Shown here one piece after another: positions 38,442 to 47,023 of a stretch of DNA of 64,000 nt. The stretch covers positions 186,001 to 250,000 of the forward strand of contig CP014214.1 in the NCBI GenBank assembly GCA_001560915.1, given 5' to 3'. Positions within the stretch are counted from its first letter, which is position 1. Each line of letters opens with the position of its first letter. The DNA is from a methanogenic archaeon ISO4-H5 (GTDB taxonomy: Archaea; Thermoplasmatota; Thermoplasmata; Methanomassiliicoccales; Methanomethylophilaceae). Under the pieces are notes generated by a model. That model had not been told where the DNA came from and searched no databases. It was given only the letters and a program-made list of their open reading frames with translations. The translations under genes were made by a program, and so were the position numbers.

Positions 38442-39437
38442 ATGCCGCAAAGAAGACGCCCAAAGAAGGGATCCAGGGCATTCGGCCCTAGGAAGAGAGC
38501 AAAATCGCAGACGCCCAGGTTAGACTCCTGGCCCGAGATCCAGGGAACCCCTAAGATTCAGGGATTCGCCGGATACAAGGCAGGAATGACCCACGCGTTT
38601 GTCGTAGACAAGAGAGCAAAGAGCACCACCTCCGGTATGGAAGTCCAGACTCCCGTCACCGTTGTCGAGGTGCCTCCCATGAAGATCGCAGCAGTCAGGT
38701 TCTACGAGTCCGACATCCTCGGCCTCAGGACCGCCGGCGAAGTCTGGGCCGCTGACGTCGACCCCCTGCTTGACAGGAGGGTAAACGTCCCCAAGAGGGC
38801 AGCACCCGACTTCTCCAGGTTCGACAACATCGACGTCGACGACGTCCGTGTTCTCGCATACACTCAGCCCAAGCTCGTGAGCGGAGTCCCCAAGAAGGTC
38901 CCCGACCTCATGGAGCTCAGGATCGGCGGAGGTTCTATCAGCGAGAGGATCGAGTACGCCAAGACCATTCTCGGAACCGAGGTCACCGTTACCGACTTCG
39001 CCCCCGAGGGAGCAATCATCGATGTTATCGCCATCACCAAAGGAAAAGGATTCCAGGGAGCCACCAAGAGGTGGGGTATCAAGCTGCTTTCCCACAGGAA
39101 CAGCAAGCACCGCCGCGGAATCGGTAACCTTGGTCCCAAGAGGCCTGGATACGTAAGGTCCACCGTGCCTCTCCCCGGACAGATGGGATACCACCAGAGG
39201 ACCGAGCTCAACAAGAAGATCATCAAGGTCGGAACCGACGGAAAGGAAGTCAGCCCCAAGGGCGGCTTCATGAACTACGGAGAGGTCAGGAACACCTACG
39301 TCCTCATCAAAGGATCTGTTCCCGGACCCACCAAGAGGCTCATCAGGTTCAGGGACGCAGCAAGGCTGCCCAAGAAGGCAGACACCGGCGCCGCTGAGGT
39401 CACCTACGTCTCGACCGAATCCAAGCAGGGAGCATGA
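38442..39437 (+). CDS. rpl3: Ribosomal protein L3 (uL3)
   Basis: uL3 is 331 residues, the normal archaeal length, and begins with the basic extension MPQRRRPKKGSRAFGPRKRA (in part). AGYKAGMTHAF is the conserved N-terminal loop, and RGIGNLGPKRPGYVRSTVPLPGQMGYHQRTE (in part) contains the loop that reaches the peptidyl-transferase centre. It is the first gene of the S10-type cluster. Confidence 0.96.
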   Translation: MPQRRRPKKGSRAFGPRKRAKSQTPRLDSWPEIQGTPKIQGFAGYKAGMTHAFVVDKRAKSTTSGMEVQTPVTVVEVPPMKIAAVRFYESDILGLRTAGEVWAADVDPLLDRRVNVPKRAAPDFSRFDNIDVDDVRVLAYTQPKLVSGVPKKVPDLMELRIGGGSISERIEYAKTILGTEVTVTDFAPEGAIIDVIAITKGKGFQGATKRWGIKLLSHRNSKHRRGIGNLGPKRPGYVRSTVPLPGQMGYHQRTELNKKIIKVGTDGKEVSPKGGFMNYGEVRNTYVLIKGSVPGPTKRLIRFRDAARLPKKADTGAAEVTYVSTESKQGA

Positions 39438-39442
39438 TTAAA

Positions 39443-40219
39443 ATGACCACAACCAACGTTTATTCCGTTAAGGGAGAGGTCTCTGGCACCATCGAGGTCC
39501 CCGCAGCATTCAACACCGAGTACAGGCCCGACATCATCAAGAAGGCCATCCTCGCCGCAGCCGCCAACAAGAGGCAGGCATACGGACCCAACCCCCTCTC
39601 CGGTATGAGGCACTCTGTCAGCACCTGGGGTAAGGGACGCGGTGTCGCACGTGTACAGCGTCTCCACGATGGAAGGAGAGCAACCCAGTCCCCTAACAAC
39701 GTCACCGGAAGGAGGGCACACCCCCCGAAGGTCGAGAAAATCTGGGAACAGAAAGTCAACAAGAAGGAACTGAGGATCGCCCGCCTCTCCGCACTCGCTG
39801 CAACCGCATGCGCAGACTGCGTCAAGGCCCGCGGACACAAGTTCGACGACAAGGTCACCTTCCCTGTCGTTGTCGACGACGCCCTCAACGACGTCAAGAC
39901 CGCAGCAGAGGTCATGGCCCTCTTCGACGCAATCGGAATCGGATACGATGTCGAGCGCGCAAAGGAAGGAACCAAGATCCGCGCAGGAAAGGGAAAGATG
40001 AGGAACAGGAAGTACAGGACCCCTGTATCTGTTCTTATTGTAGTATCTGATAAAGACAGGACCGCAGCCGTATTCAAGGGCGCCAACAACCTCCCCGGTG
40101 TCGAAGTCGAGGAGATCAGCACCCTGAACACCAGCCTGCTCGCTCCCGGAGGAGACGCAGGAAGGCTCACTGTCTACACCAAATCTGCTATCGCAAAGAT
40201 CGGAGAGTGGACCGAATGA
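39443..40219 (+). CDS. rpl4: Ribosomal protein L4 (uL4)
   Basis: uL4 has 258 residues from ATG 39443. GGGAG ten bases upstream supports this start; ATG 39434, which overlaps the L3 stop, is the alternative. GPNPLSGMRHSVSTWGKGRGVARVQ is the tunnel-lining loop and RNRKYRTPVSVLIVV the conserved C-terminal strand. In several bacteria L4 controls this operon. Confidence 0.95.
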   Translation: MTTTNVYSVKGEVSGTIEVPAAFNTEYRPDIIKKAILAAAANKRQAYGPNPLSGMRHSVSTWGKGRGVARVQRLHDGRRATQSPNNVTGRRAHPPKVEKIWEQKVNKKELRIARLSALAATACADCVKARGHKFDDKVTFPVVVDDALNDVKTAAEVMALFDAIGIGYDVERAKEGTKIRAGKGKMRNRKYRTPVSVLIVVSDKDRTAAVFKGANNLPGVEVEEISTLNTSLLAPGGDAGRLTVYTKSAIAKIGEWTE

Positions 40220-40497
40220 AGCAGAGCGACATTCTCGTAAGGCCGTACGTCACTGAGAAAGCCCTCAACCTCATGGGCGGAACCGCTGCCCAGGGCTACG
40301 AGGACGGTAACAAGATCGAGTTCATCGTCAACAGGGACGCAGACAAGGCAGACATCAAGGCCGCCTTCGAAGAGCGCTTCGAAGTCAAGGTCGAGCGTGT
40401 CTGGACCAGAATCCAGAAAGACGGCAAGCACGCCATCATCAAACTCGCAGAGGGATACTCTGCAGAGGACGTGGGCATGAGGGTCGGAGTATTCTGA
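40216..40497 (+). CDS. rpl23: Ribosomal protein L23 (uL23)
   Basis: uL23 has 93 residues from ATG 40216, which overlaps the L4 stop. VRPYVTEKALNLM and IEFIVNRDADKADIKAAFEERF are diagnostic. It forms part of the tunnel exit where SRP and the translocon dock. Confidence 0.95.
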   Translation: MKQSDILVRPYVTEKALNLMGGTAAQGYEDGNKIEFIVNRDADKADIKAAFEERFEVKVERVWTRIQKDGKHAIIKLAEGYSAEDVGMRVGVF

Positions 40498-40506
40498 GGT
40501 GAAAAT

Positions 40507-41202
40507 ATGGGAAAAAGATTGATACCGCAGAGGAGGGCCCGCGGAGGCTCTCACTACCGCTCCCCGTCCCACAGGCACGTGGATGACATCAGGATTCCCC
40601 ACTACGAAGCGGAAGGAACCATCAAGGACCTGATCCAGGCACCCGGAAGGACTTCCCCTCTCGCAGTCATCGACTTCGAGGGAAAGAAGAGCTACCAGCT
40701 CGCAGTAGAGGGTACCAGGGTAGGTCAGAAGATCTCCCTCGGCGGAGACGTTGTACAGGCAGGAAACATCCTGGCCCTCGCCAACATCCCCGAAGGAACT
40801 CTCGTCCACAACGTCGAGGGACAGCCCGGAGACGGAGGAAAATTCGTCAAGACCGCAGGAACTTCCGCTCTCGTCGTGAGCAGGGGTAAGGTCGTAGTCC
40901 TTACCATGCCCTCCGGTGAGCTCAAGGAGTTCAATCCCAACTGCCGCGCCGTCATCGGTGTCGTCGCAGGAGGAGGAAGGATCGACAAGCCCCTCGGAAA
41001 GGCAGGAAAGAACTACCTGACCCTGAGGTCCAGGTCCGTCGCAAACAAGAAGACCAAGGGAGTTGCAATGAACGCAGTCGACCACCCCAATGGAGGAGGA
41101 AGCCACCCGCACGTCGGTGGACCCAACTGCCATGGAAGGAACGCACCTCCGGGACAGAAAGCCGGATTCATTGCGCCTAAGAAGAAAGTTAAGAGGAAGT
41201 GA
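40507..41202 (+). CDS. rpl2: Ribosomal protein L2 (uL2)
   Basis: uL2 has 231 residues. IPQRRARGGSHYRSPSHRH is the basic start, and the universally conserved C-terminal HPNGGGSHPHVGGPNCHGRNAPPG (in part) contains the His that lies near the peptidyl-transferase centre. GGTGAAAAT precedes the ATG. Confidence 0.96.
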   Translation: MGKRLIPQRRARGGSHYRSPSHRHVDDIRIPHYEAEGTIKDLIQAPGRTSPLAVIDFEGKKSYQLAVEGTRVGQKISLGGDVVQAGNILALANIPEGTLVHNVEGQPGDGGKFVKTAGTSALVVSRGKVVVLTMPSGELKEFNPNCRAVIGVVAGGGRIDKPLGKAGKNYLTLRSRSVANKKTKGVAMNAVDHPNGGGSHPHVGGPNCHGRNAPPGQKAGFIAPKKKVKRK

Positions 41203-41207
41203 GCTCA

Positions 41208-41672
41208 ATGGCAAAGAAAATTATGGGATCCGCAAAAGCTTCCAGGAGAAAATCCAGGAAGAAGGCATCCGCAATCCAGGCTAGGAGGAAGAAGGAGTTC
41301 ATGTTCCGTGGATACAACATGGAACAGCTCCGTGCTATGCCTTTCGACGAAGTCCTCGAGCTCCTGCCCTCCAGGTCCAGGAGGACCTACCTCCGCGGAC
41401 TGAACTACGAGCAGCAGCTCGTCTACGACAAACTGAACGCTGACGAATTCGAGGGAGTCATCAGGACCCACCGCAGGGACCTCCCCATCCTCCCCAAGTT
41501 CGTCGGAAAGACTGTGGCGATCTACAACGGAAAGGAATTCGTCGAGGTCGAGATCAAACCCGAGATGATCGGATGTTTCCTCGGCGAGTTCGTCATGAAC
41601 AGGAAAGAACCCGCTCACTCCGGACCCGGAGTCGGTGCTACCAGGTCTTCGAAGTTCATGCCGCTTAAGTGA
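41208..41672 (+). CDS. rps19: Ribosomal protein S19 (uS19)
   Basis: uS19 has 154 residues from ATG 41208 (five bases after the L2 stop). The lysine/arginine-rich N-terminus is followed by FMFRGYNMEQL, LPILPKFVGKTVAIYNGKEFVEVEI and GEFVMNRKEPAHSGPG, which are conserved in archaeal and eukaryotic S19. Confidence 0.95.
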   Translation: MAKKIMGSAKASRRKSRKKASAIQARRKKEFMFRGYNMEQLRAMPFDEVLELLPSRSRRTYLRGLNYEQQLVYDKLNADEFEGVIRTHRRDLPILPKFVGKTVAIYNGKEFVEVEIKPEMIGCFLGEFVMNRKEPAHSGPGVGATRSSKFMPLK

Positions 41673-41683
41673 GGTGTTTGGAT

Positions 41684-42139
41684 ATGGCTATCAACAAAGG
41701 TTACACCACTGTTTCTGACCCCGACACCTCTGCCAAGGCACTGACCAAGGAGCAGCCCATCTCCCCCAAGTTCGCACGCGAAGTCGCATGCGCAGTCAAG
41801 GGAATGACTGTCCCCCAGGCCCAGGCCTTCCTTGAGAGCGTCATCGCAAAAGAGACCCCTGTCAAGCTCAGGAGGTACAACAAGCGCGTCTCCCACAAAC
41901 AGGGAGTCGGCCCCGGAAGGTACCCCGTCAAAGTCTCCAAGGCCATCCTTGCCACCCTCAACAGTGCGGTGGCAAACGCTGACTACAAGGGACTCGACTC
42001 CGCGAGCATGGTGATCACCACCATCACCACCTCCAGGGGACAGGTCATTCCCGGTCACATGCCCAGGGCACAGGGACGTGCCACTGAGTGGAACCAGGAC
42101 ACCGTAAACATCGAAATCATCATCTCGGAGGTTGAGTGA
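41684..42139 (+). CDS. rpl22: Ribosomal protein L22 (uL22)
   Basis: uL22 has 151 residues from ATG 41684, which has GAGGTG at good distance. AINKGYTTV, VAKETPVKLRRYNKRVSHKQG-like and GRYPVKVSKAILATLNSAVANA segments match the archaeal family; its beta-hairpin lines the exit tunnel. Confidence 0.95.
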   Translation: MAINKGYTTVSDPDTSAKALTKEQPISPKFAREVACAVKGMTVPQAQAFLESVIAKETPVKLRRYNKRVSHKQGVGPGRYPVKVSKAILATLNSAVANADYKGLDSASMVITTITTSRGQVIPGHMPRAQGRATEWNQDTVNIEIIISEVE

Positions 42140-42140
42140 A

Positions 42141-42803
42141 ATGGCATCGGAGAGAAAATTCGTTGCAGAGAACGTCCGCAGGGTCCTGCTCAAGGAGTAC
42201 CTCATGAAAGAGGTCTCCCGCGCTGGATTCGGAGGACTCGAGGTCCAGAGGACTCCTCTCGGAACCCGCGTACTCCTGACCACCGAGAGGCCCGGACTCG
42301 TCATCGGACGCCGCGGTCAGACCATCAAAAACCTGACCACCGTCATCGAGGAGCGCTTCGGCTTCGAGAACCCCCAGATCGAGGTTCAGGAAGTCAAGGA
42401 TGTCTCCCTGAACGCACAGATCATGGCTGAGAAGCTCGCCTTCTCCCTCGAGAGGGGCTGGCACTTCCGCAGGGCCGGACACGCAACCCTCAGGAGGGTT
42501 ATGGACGCCGGTGCCCGCGGATGCTACATCATCCTCGCCGGAAAGCTGAGCGGACAGAGGCACAGGACCGAGAAGTTCAAAGAGGGATCCATCAAATACT
42601 GTGGAGACCCCAAGATCCAGTTCGTCAAGCACGGATTCGCCGTAGCCACCCTCAAGATGGGTGTCATCGGTGTCACCGTCGAGATCATGGAAGGCGAATC
42701 CAAGCTGCCCGCCGAGATCAAGGTTGTCGGCAAGGACGTCGCCGCTGAGAAGTTCCCCGACCTCTTCAAGGTCGAGGCAGCTTCCCAGGTCAAGGAGGAG
42801 TGA
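42141..42803 (+). CDS. rps3: Ribosomal protein S3 (uS3)
   Basis: uS3 has 220 residues from ATG 42141. The KH domain is clear (GLVIGRRGQTIKNLTTVIEE), followed by LAFSLERGWHFRRAGHATLRRVMDAGARG (in part). It lies at the mRNA entry channel. Confidence 0.95.
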   Translation: MASERKFVAENVRRVLLKEYLMKEVSRAGFGGLEVQRTPLGTRVLLTTERPGLVIGRRGQTIKNLTTVIEERFGFENPQIEVQEVKDVSLNAQIMAEKLAFSLERGWHFRRAGHATLRRVMDAGARGCYIILAGKLSGQRHRTEKFKEGSIKYCGDPKIQFVKHGFAVATLKMGVIGVTVEIMEGESKLPAEIKVVGKDVAAEKFPDLFKVEAASQVKEE

Positions 42804-42805
42804 AG

Positions 42806-43009
42806 ATGGCAGCACTGAAAATCGCTGACATCAGGAACATGTCCGCCGAGGAGCGCAACGAGAAGCTCAAAGAGCTTCGCAACGAGCTCATGCACGAGAG
42901 GGGAGTCTCCGCAATGGGAGGCGCTCCCTCGAGCCCCGGCATCATCCGCTCCATCAGGACCAGCATCGCCCGCATTCTGACCGTACAGAAGGAGGAGGAG
43001 AAGCTCTGA
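42806..43009 (+). CDS. rpl29: Ribosomal protein L29 (uL29)
   Basis: uL29 has 67 residues from ATG 42806, with GGAGTGA in front. IADIRNMSAEERNEKLKELRNELMHERG and IRTSIARILTVQ are the two helices. The last base of its TGA is shared with the next ATG. Confidence 0.95.
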   Translation: MAALKIADIRNMSAEERNEKLKELRNELMHERGVSAMGGAPSSPGIIRSIRTSIARILTVQKEEEKL

Positions 43010-43308
43010 TGTCTGAGATCTGCCCTAAATGCGGCCTGCCGAAAGAACTGTGCATGTGCGAGGAGATCGCACGTGAGCAGCAGAGCGTTAGGATCTCTAT
43101 CGACAGCCGCAGATACGGAAAGACCGTAACCGTCATCGATGGTATCGACGGGAACGACATCGACATCGCTGACCTCGCAAAGACTCTCAAGAGCAGATGC
43201 GCGGCCGGCGGTACCTGCAAGGATGGACGCATCGAACTCCAGGGCGATCACAAGAAAAAAGTGAAAGCCGTCCTGGAAGAGATCGGATTCCGTACCGAAG
43301 TAAGGTAA
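43009..43308 (+). CDS. Translation initiation factor aIF1 (SUI1)
   Basis: aIF1 monitors start-codon fidelity on the small subunit. The 99-residue protein has an N-terminal zinc finger (CPKCGLPKELCMC) and the SUI1 core RRYGKTVTVIDGID, SRCAAGGTCKDGRIELQGDH. Its location between L29 and Rpp29 is typical of archaea. The stop is TAA. Confidence 0.94.
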   Translation: MSEICPKCGLPKELCMCEEIAREQQSVRISIDSRRYGKTVTVIDGIDGNDIDIADLAKTLKSRCAAGGTCKDGRIELQGDHKKKVKAVLEEIGFRTEVR

Positions 43309-43313
43309 GCGAG

Positions 43314-43568
43314 ATGAACAAGAGCGATATCATGAGATCTGAACTCATAGGCCTCGACGTGCTTGTGCTGTCAGCGCCGTTCTCCGGAATCTCCGGCAGA
43401 GTGGTCGACGAAACCAAGAACACGTTCACCATAGAATCGGCCGGAACTGAGAGAATGGTCCCTAAGTCGGGGAATGAGTTCAGGTTCACGTATCACAATG
43501 AGCAGATAGACATTGAAGGAAGCAAGATCCTTCACCGACCTGAGAACAGAATGAAAAAGGTTAGGTGA
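43314..43568 (+). CDS. rnp1: RNase P protein component 1 (Rpp29/Pop4)
   Basis: Rpp29 is a protein subunit of RNase P, which trims tRNA 5' ends. The 84-residue protein has the Sm-like barrel of the family: ELIGLDVLVLSAP, GRVVDETKNTFTIESAGTERMVPK and NEFRF. It sits, as usual, before S17 in the ribosomal cluster. Confidence 0.93.
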   Translation: MNKSDIMRSELIGLDVLVLSAPFSGISGRVVDETKNTFTIESAGTERMVPKSGNEFRFTYHNEQIDIEGSKILHRPENRMKKVR

Positions 43569-43575
43569 GAATACT

Positions 43576-43908
43576 ATGACAGCAAACGTTAGAAACATCG
43601 GAATCGAGGTTGCCGCTCCCGAGGGCGAGTGCAGCGACCCCAACTGCCCCTTCCACGGAACCCTTTCCGTCAGGGGACAGATCATCGACGGAGTCGTAGA
43701 CGCAGTCAAGATGAACAAGACCGTCATCGTCAAACGCGACTACCTCCAGTTTGTGAACAAATACGAAAGGTACCAGAAGAGGTCCGCCAGGTATGCAGCA
43801 CACGCCGCACCCTGCCTCAACCTCAAGGTTGGCGACTCCGTGAAGATCATGGAGTGCAGGCCCCTCTCCAAGACCGTTGCCTTCGTGGTCATCGAGAAGA
43901 AGGAGTGA
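43576..43908 (+). CDS. rps17: Ribosomal protein S17 (uS17)
   Basis: uS17 has 110 residues, the longer archaeal form. CSDPNCPFHGTLSVRGQIIDGVV is the archaeal N-terminal signature and KYERYQKRSARYAAHAAPCLNLKVGDSV-like sequence the OB fold. GGTGAGAAT precedes the ATG. Confidence 0.95.
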   Translation: MTANVRNIGIEVAAPEGECSDPNCPFHGTLSVRGQIIDGVVDAVKMNKTVIVKRDYLQFVNKYERYQKRSARYAAHAAPCLNLKVGDSVKIMECRPLSKTVAFVVIEKKE

Positions 43909-43914
43909 GCAGAG

Positions 43915-44313
43915 ATGAAGGGAATCGCAGGAACTCAGACCCGCGGACTCCAGCAGCAGTCCGAGCTCACCGTCATCGACAACACCGGTGCCAAGGTGAT
44001 CGAGATCATCACCGTCCCCGGTTACCACGGAGTAGCAAGGAGGAGCCCCAAGGCAGCAGTCGGTGACATGGTCATCGCCTCTGTCAAGAAGGGAACCCCC
44101 GCCATGAGGAGGCAGATCGTCTTCGCAGTCATCGTCCGCCAGAGGAGGCCCTTCAGGCGCCCCGACGGAACCATGGTGTTCTTCGAGGACAACGCCGCAG
44201 TCATCGTGACTGACACCGGAGAGACCAAGGGTACCGACATCAAAGGCCCTGTTGCAAGGGAAGCAGCCGACAGGTGGCCCAGGATTGCCGCCACCGCCAG
44301 CACTATTGTTTGA
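43915..44313 (+). CDS. rpl14: Ribosomal protein L14 (uL14)
   Basis: uL14 has 132 residues. TVIDNTGAKVIEIITVPGYHG and FEDNAAVIVTDTGETKGTDIKGPVAREAADRWP-type motifs are diagnostic. It lies in the intersubunit face where IF6 binds. Confidence 0.95.
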   Translation: MKGIAGTQTRGLQQQSELTVIDNTGAKVIEIITVPGYHGVARRSPKAAVGDMVIASVKKGTPAMRRQIVFAVIVRQRRPFRRPDGTMVFFEDNAAVIVTDTGETKGTDIKGPVAREAADRWPRIAATASTIV

Positions 44314-44323
44314 GGTGAGATGA

Positions 44324-44698
44324 ATGGTAAGCAGCAAAGCAAGGGTACAGAGGAAAGCTCAGGCTAACGCCTCTGCCCACGTAAAGAGAAAGATGCTCTC
44401 CGCACACCTCAGCAAGGAACTTGCAGAGAAATACGGAAAGCGCACCGCCAGGGTCTGCGCAGGCGACACCGTCGCCGTCCTCCGCGGTGAAGAGAACATC
44501 CGCGGAACCGAAGGCAAGGTCATCGAGGTCTTCACCAAGACCGGCCGTGTCTCCATCGACGGAGTAACCATCAAACAGGCAGACGGAACTGCCGTGGCGC
44601 GCCCCATCCACGCGTCGAACCTCGTGATCACCAAACTGAATCTCGAGGATCCCCTCAGGGCTGAAGCCCTCGGAAAGAAGAAGGAGGCTGCAGAATGA
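44324..44698 (+). CDS. rpl24: Ribosomal protein L24 (uL24)
   Basis: uL24 has 124 residues with the KOW motif in VCAGDTVAVLRGEENIRGTEGKVIEVF and the archaeal-type basic N-terminus. Its stop overlaps the S4e ATG (44695-44698). Confidence 0.94.
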   Translation: MVSSKARVQRKAQANASAHVKRKMLSAHLSKELAEKYGKRTARVCAGDTVAVLRGEENIRGTEGKVIEVFTKTGRVSIDGVTIKQADGTAVARPIHASNLVITKLNLEDPLRAEALGKKKEAAE

Positions 44699-45396
44699 GC
44701 GACCACATGAAGAGACTTGCCATGCCCAAGACATGGCCTATCCCTAAGAAGGTCCACCTGTGGGCAACCAAACAGAGCGCAGGAGCACACTCCGTCGACT
44801 CTTCCATGCCCGCAGCTATGATCCTCAGGGACATACTGAAAGTCTGTGACACCGCCAAAGAAGCAAAGAAGATCATTGCCGCCCGTGACCTCATCGTCAA
44901 CGGAAAGGCAATCAAAGACGCCAAGGCACCCGTCGGACTGATGGATGTCGTCTCCCTCCCCAAGAGCGGAGCCAACTACCGTGTCCTTCTGACCAGCAAG
45001 GGAAAGCTGACCCTCGTCCCCATCAACGCGGACGAGGCCAGGTGGATTCTCTGCAGGATCGAGAACAAGACCAAGGTAGCAGGCGGAAAGATTCAGCTCA
45101 ACCTGTCCGGCGGAAGGAACATCCTCGTCGACGAGAACAAGTACAGCACCGGTGACAGCGTGAAGCTCTGCCTCGAGAACAACAAGATTGTCGCAGACTA
45201 CCCCCTCGCCGAGAACGCAGTCGTGCTCGTCATCTCCGGACGCCACATCGGCGCCATCGAGACCGTCGACAAGTACACCGTCGTCAACAGGCCCACCGAG
45301 AACACCATCACCTTCAAGGACAACACCGAGACCGTGAAGAAGAACGTCTTCGTCATCGGCAGCGGCAAGTCTGAGCTCCCGGAGGTCTCTGAATGA
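44695..45396 (+). CDS. rps4e: Ribosomal protein S4e (eS4)
   Basis: eS4 has 233 residues. MKRLAMPKTWPIPKK starts the protein, an S4-type RNA-binding domain follows (IIAARDLIVNGKAIKDAKAPVGLMDVVSLP), and a C-terminal KOW-like part contains FVIGSGKSE. Its TGA overlaps the L5 ATG. Confidence 0.95.
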   Translation: MSDHMKRLAMPKTWPIPKKVHLWATKQSAGAHSVDSSMPAAMILRDILKVCDTAKEAKKIIAARDLIVNGKAIKDAKAPVGLMDVVSLPKSGANYRVLLTSKGKLTLVPINADEARWILCRIENKTKVAGGKIQLNLSGGRNILVDENKYSTGDSVKLCLENNKIVADYPLAENAVVLVISGRHIGAIETVDKYTVVNRPTENTITFKDNTETVKKNVFVIGSGKSELPEVSE

Positions 45397-45911
45397 GCGA
45401 GAACCCCATGAGGGCACTCCGTGTCGAGAAGGTCACCGTCAATATCGGTGTCGGCGAGGCAGGAGAGAAGCTCGTAAAGGCACAGAAGGTCCTTGAGATG
45501 GTCACCAACCAGAAATCTGTCCAGACCGTCTCCAAGACCGTCAACAGGGATCTCGGAATCCGTGTCGGAATGCCCCTCGGATGCAAGGTCACCCTCCGCG
45601 GAGAGGAGGCCGAGAACTTCCTCAGGAAGGCACTCAGCATCAGGGAGAACAAGGTCTATGTCTACTCCTTCGACAAGGAGGGTAACATGTCCTTCGGTAT
45701 CTCCGATTACACCGACTTCGAAGGTATGAAATACGACCCTGAAATCGGTATCTTCGGAATGGACGTCAACGTCGTCATCCGCAGGGTTGGCGGCTGCCGT
45801 GTCGAGAGGAGGGCCCTCCTCAGCAGGAGGATCCCCAAGGAGCACCGCGTCCAGAGGGACGAAGCAATCCAGTTCGTGAAAGACAAATTCAGCGTAGAGG
45901 TGGTTGAGTGA
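45393..45911 (+). CDS. rpl5: Ribosomal protein L5 (uL5)
   Basis: uL5 has 172 residues. [39 protein letters not shown] and [24 protein letters not shown] are conserved. It binds 5S rRNA. Its stop overlaps the GTG start of S14. Confidence 0.95.
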   Translation: MSENPMRALRVEKVTVNIGVGEAGEKLVKAQKVLEMVTNQKSVQTVSKTVNRDLGIRVGMPLGCKVTLRGEEAENFLRKALSIRENKVYVYSFDKEGNMSFGISDYTDFEGMKYDPEIGIFGMDVNVVIRRVGGCRVERRALLSRRIPKEHRVQRDEAIQFVKDKFSVEVVE

Positions 45912-46054
45912 AACCTAAGAAACAGTTCGGAAGGCAGGTCGGCTGCGACCGCTGTGGCCGCAGGCGCGGTATTATTAGGAAGTACGGAATGCACCTTTGC
46001 CGCCAGTGCTTCAGGGACATGGCCCCAGAGCTGGGCTTCAAGAAATATTCGTGA
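45908..46054 (+). CDS. rps14: Ribosomal protein S14, zinc-binding type (uS14)
   Basis: The 48-residue protein is encoded from GTG 45908 to TGA 46054, with GTGA overlap with L5. It has all four zinc ligands (CDRCGRRR and CRQCF) and ends ELGFKKYS, the normal C-terminus of archaeal S14. GTG is the only start compatible with the conserved N-terminal KPKKQFG. Confidence 0.94.
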   Translation: MKPKKQFGRQVGCDRCGRRRGIIRKYGMHLCRQCFRDMAPELGFKKYS

Positions 46055-46065
46055 GGTGAACAGAA

Positions 46066-46455
46066 ATGCAGAGCGATCCACTTAACGACGCAATGTGCGT
46101 GATCAAAAACGCTTCCCTCAACGGAAAGGCGGAATGCGAAATCGCACCCTCGTCCAAACTTATCGGCCGTGTGCTCAAAGTAATGCAGGACTACGGATAC
46201 ATCAACCAGTTCGAGTACATCGAGGATGGAAAAGCTGGAAAATTCCGCGTCCTTCTCAAAGGAGCAATCAACGACTGCGGCGTCATCAAGCCCAGGTACT
46301 CCGTTAAGGTCACTGACATCGAGAAATACGAGGCTAGGTACCTTCCTGCCCAGGATTTCGGTGTACTGATCTTCACCACTACCGACGGTGTCGTCGCACA
46401 GGCCCGTGCCAAAGAACTTGGCATCGGCGGAAAACTACTTGCCTACGTGTACTGA
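46066..46455 (+). CDS. rps8: Ribosomal protein S8 (uS8)
   Basis: uS8 has 129 residues. [23 protein letters not shown] opens the protein, and [37 protein letters not shown] (in part) is the conserved rRNA-binding C-terminus. GAGGTGA lies 14 bases before the ATG. Confidence 0.95.
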   Translation: MQSDPLNDAMCVIKNASLNGKAECEIAPSSKLIGRVLKVMQDYGYINQFEYIEDGKAGKFRVLLKGAINDCGVIKPRYSVKVTDIEKYEARYLPAQDFGVLIFTTTDGVVAQARAKELGIGGKLLAYVY

Positions 46456-46465
46456 GGAATGAACA

Positions 46466-47023
46466 ATGACATTTGCAGGGATAATCGAAAGCCGCATCGC
46501 CATACCCGATGGGGTCACCGTCACTATGGACGGGAACACCTTCAAGGTCAAAGGGCCTAAAGGTGAATTGAGCAGAAACTTCTCGCACCCCCGCGTGAAT
46601 GTAGTCGTCGCTGACGGCGAGGTAGTCGTCAGCTGCGAATACCCGAGAATCAAAGACAAAGCCATGGTTGGTACCTTCCACGCTCATGTGAGGAACATGA
46701 TCAGGGGAGTCACCGAGGGCTACACCTACCAGTTGAAGATCGTCTTCAACCACTTCCCCCTTAAGGTTGCAGTCAACAAGAAGGAGAAGAGGGTCGAGGT
46801 CAACAACTACATGGGAGGCCACGCCACCCGTTACGCCAACATCATCGGAGACGTCGACGTCAAGATCGCCGGATCCGATGTCACTGTCACCGGTATCAAC
46901 ATAGAGGATGTCGGACAGACCGCGGCCAACATCGAGCGCTCCACTATGAGGGGCGGATTCGATAAGAGGGTATTCGAGGATGGAATTTACATCGTCCACA
47001 AATCTCACAAGGTGAAAGAATGA
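46466..47023 (+). CDS. rpl6: Ribosomal protein L6 (uL6)
   Basis: uL6 has 185 residues with the two repeated folds; VTVMDG-like start DGVTVTMDGNTFKVKGPKGELSRNFSHP (in part) and VEVNNYMGGHATRYANIIGDV are conserved. Its stop overlaps the L32e ATG. Confidence 0.95.
   Translation: MTFAGIIESRIAIPDGVTVTMDGNTFKVKGPKGELSRNFSHPRVNVVVADGEVVVSCEYPRIKDKAMVGTFHAHVRNMIRGVTEGYTYQLKIVFNHFPLKVAVNKKEKRVEVNNYMGGHATRYANIIGDVDVKIAGSDVTVTGINIEDVGQTAANIERSTMRGGFDKRVFEDGIYIVHKSHKVKE

Noticed and set aside
38279-38491. A 70-residue ORF in the leader of the L3 operon
   Set aside because: It overlaps the L3 start in another frame and covers the leader hairpin; no family features.
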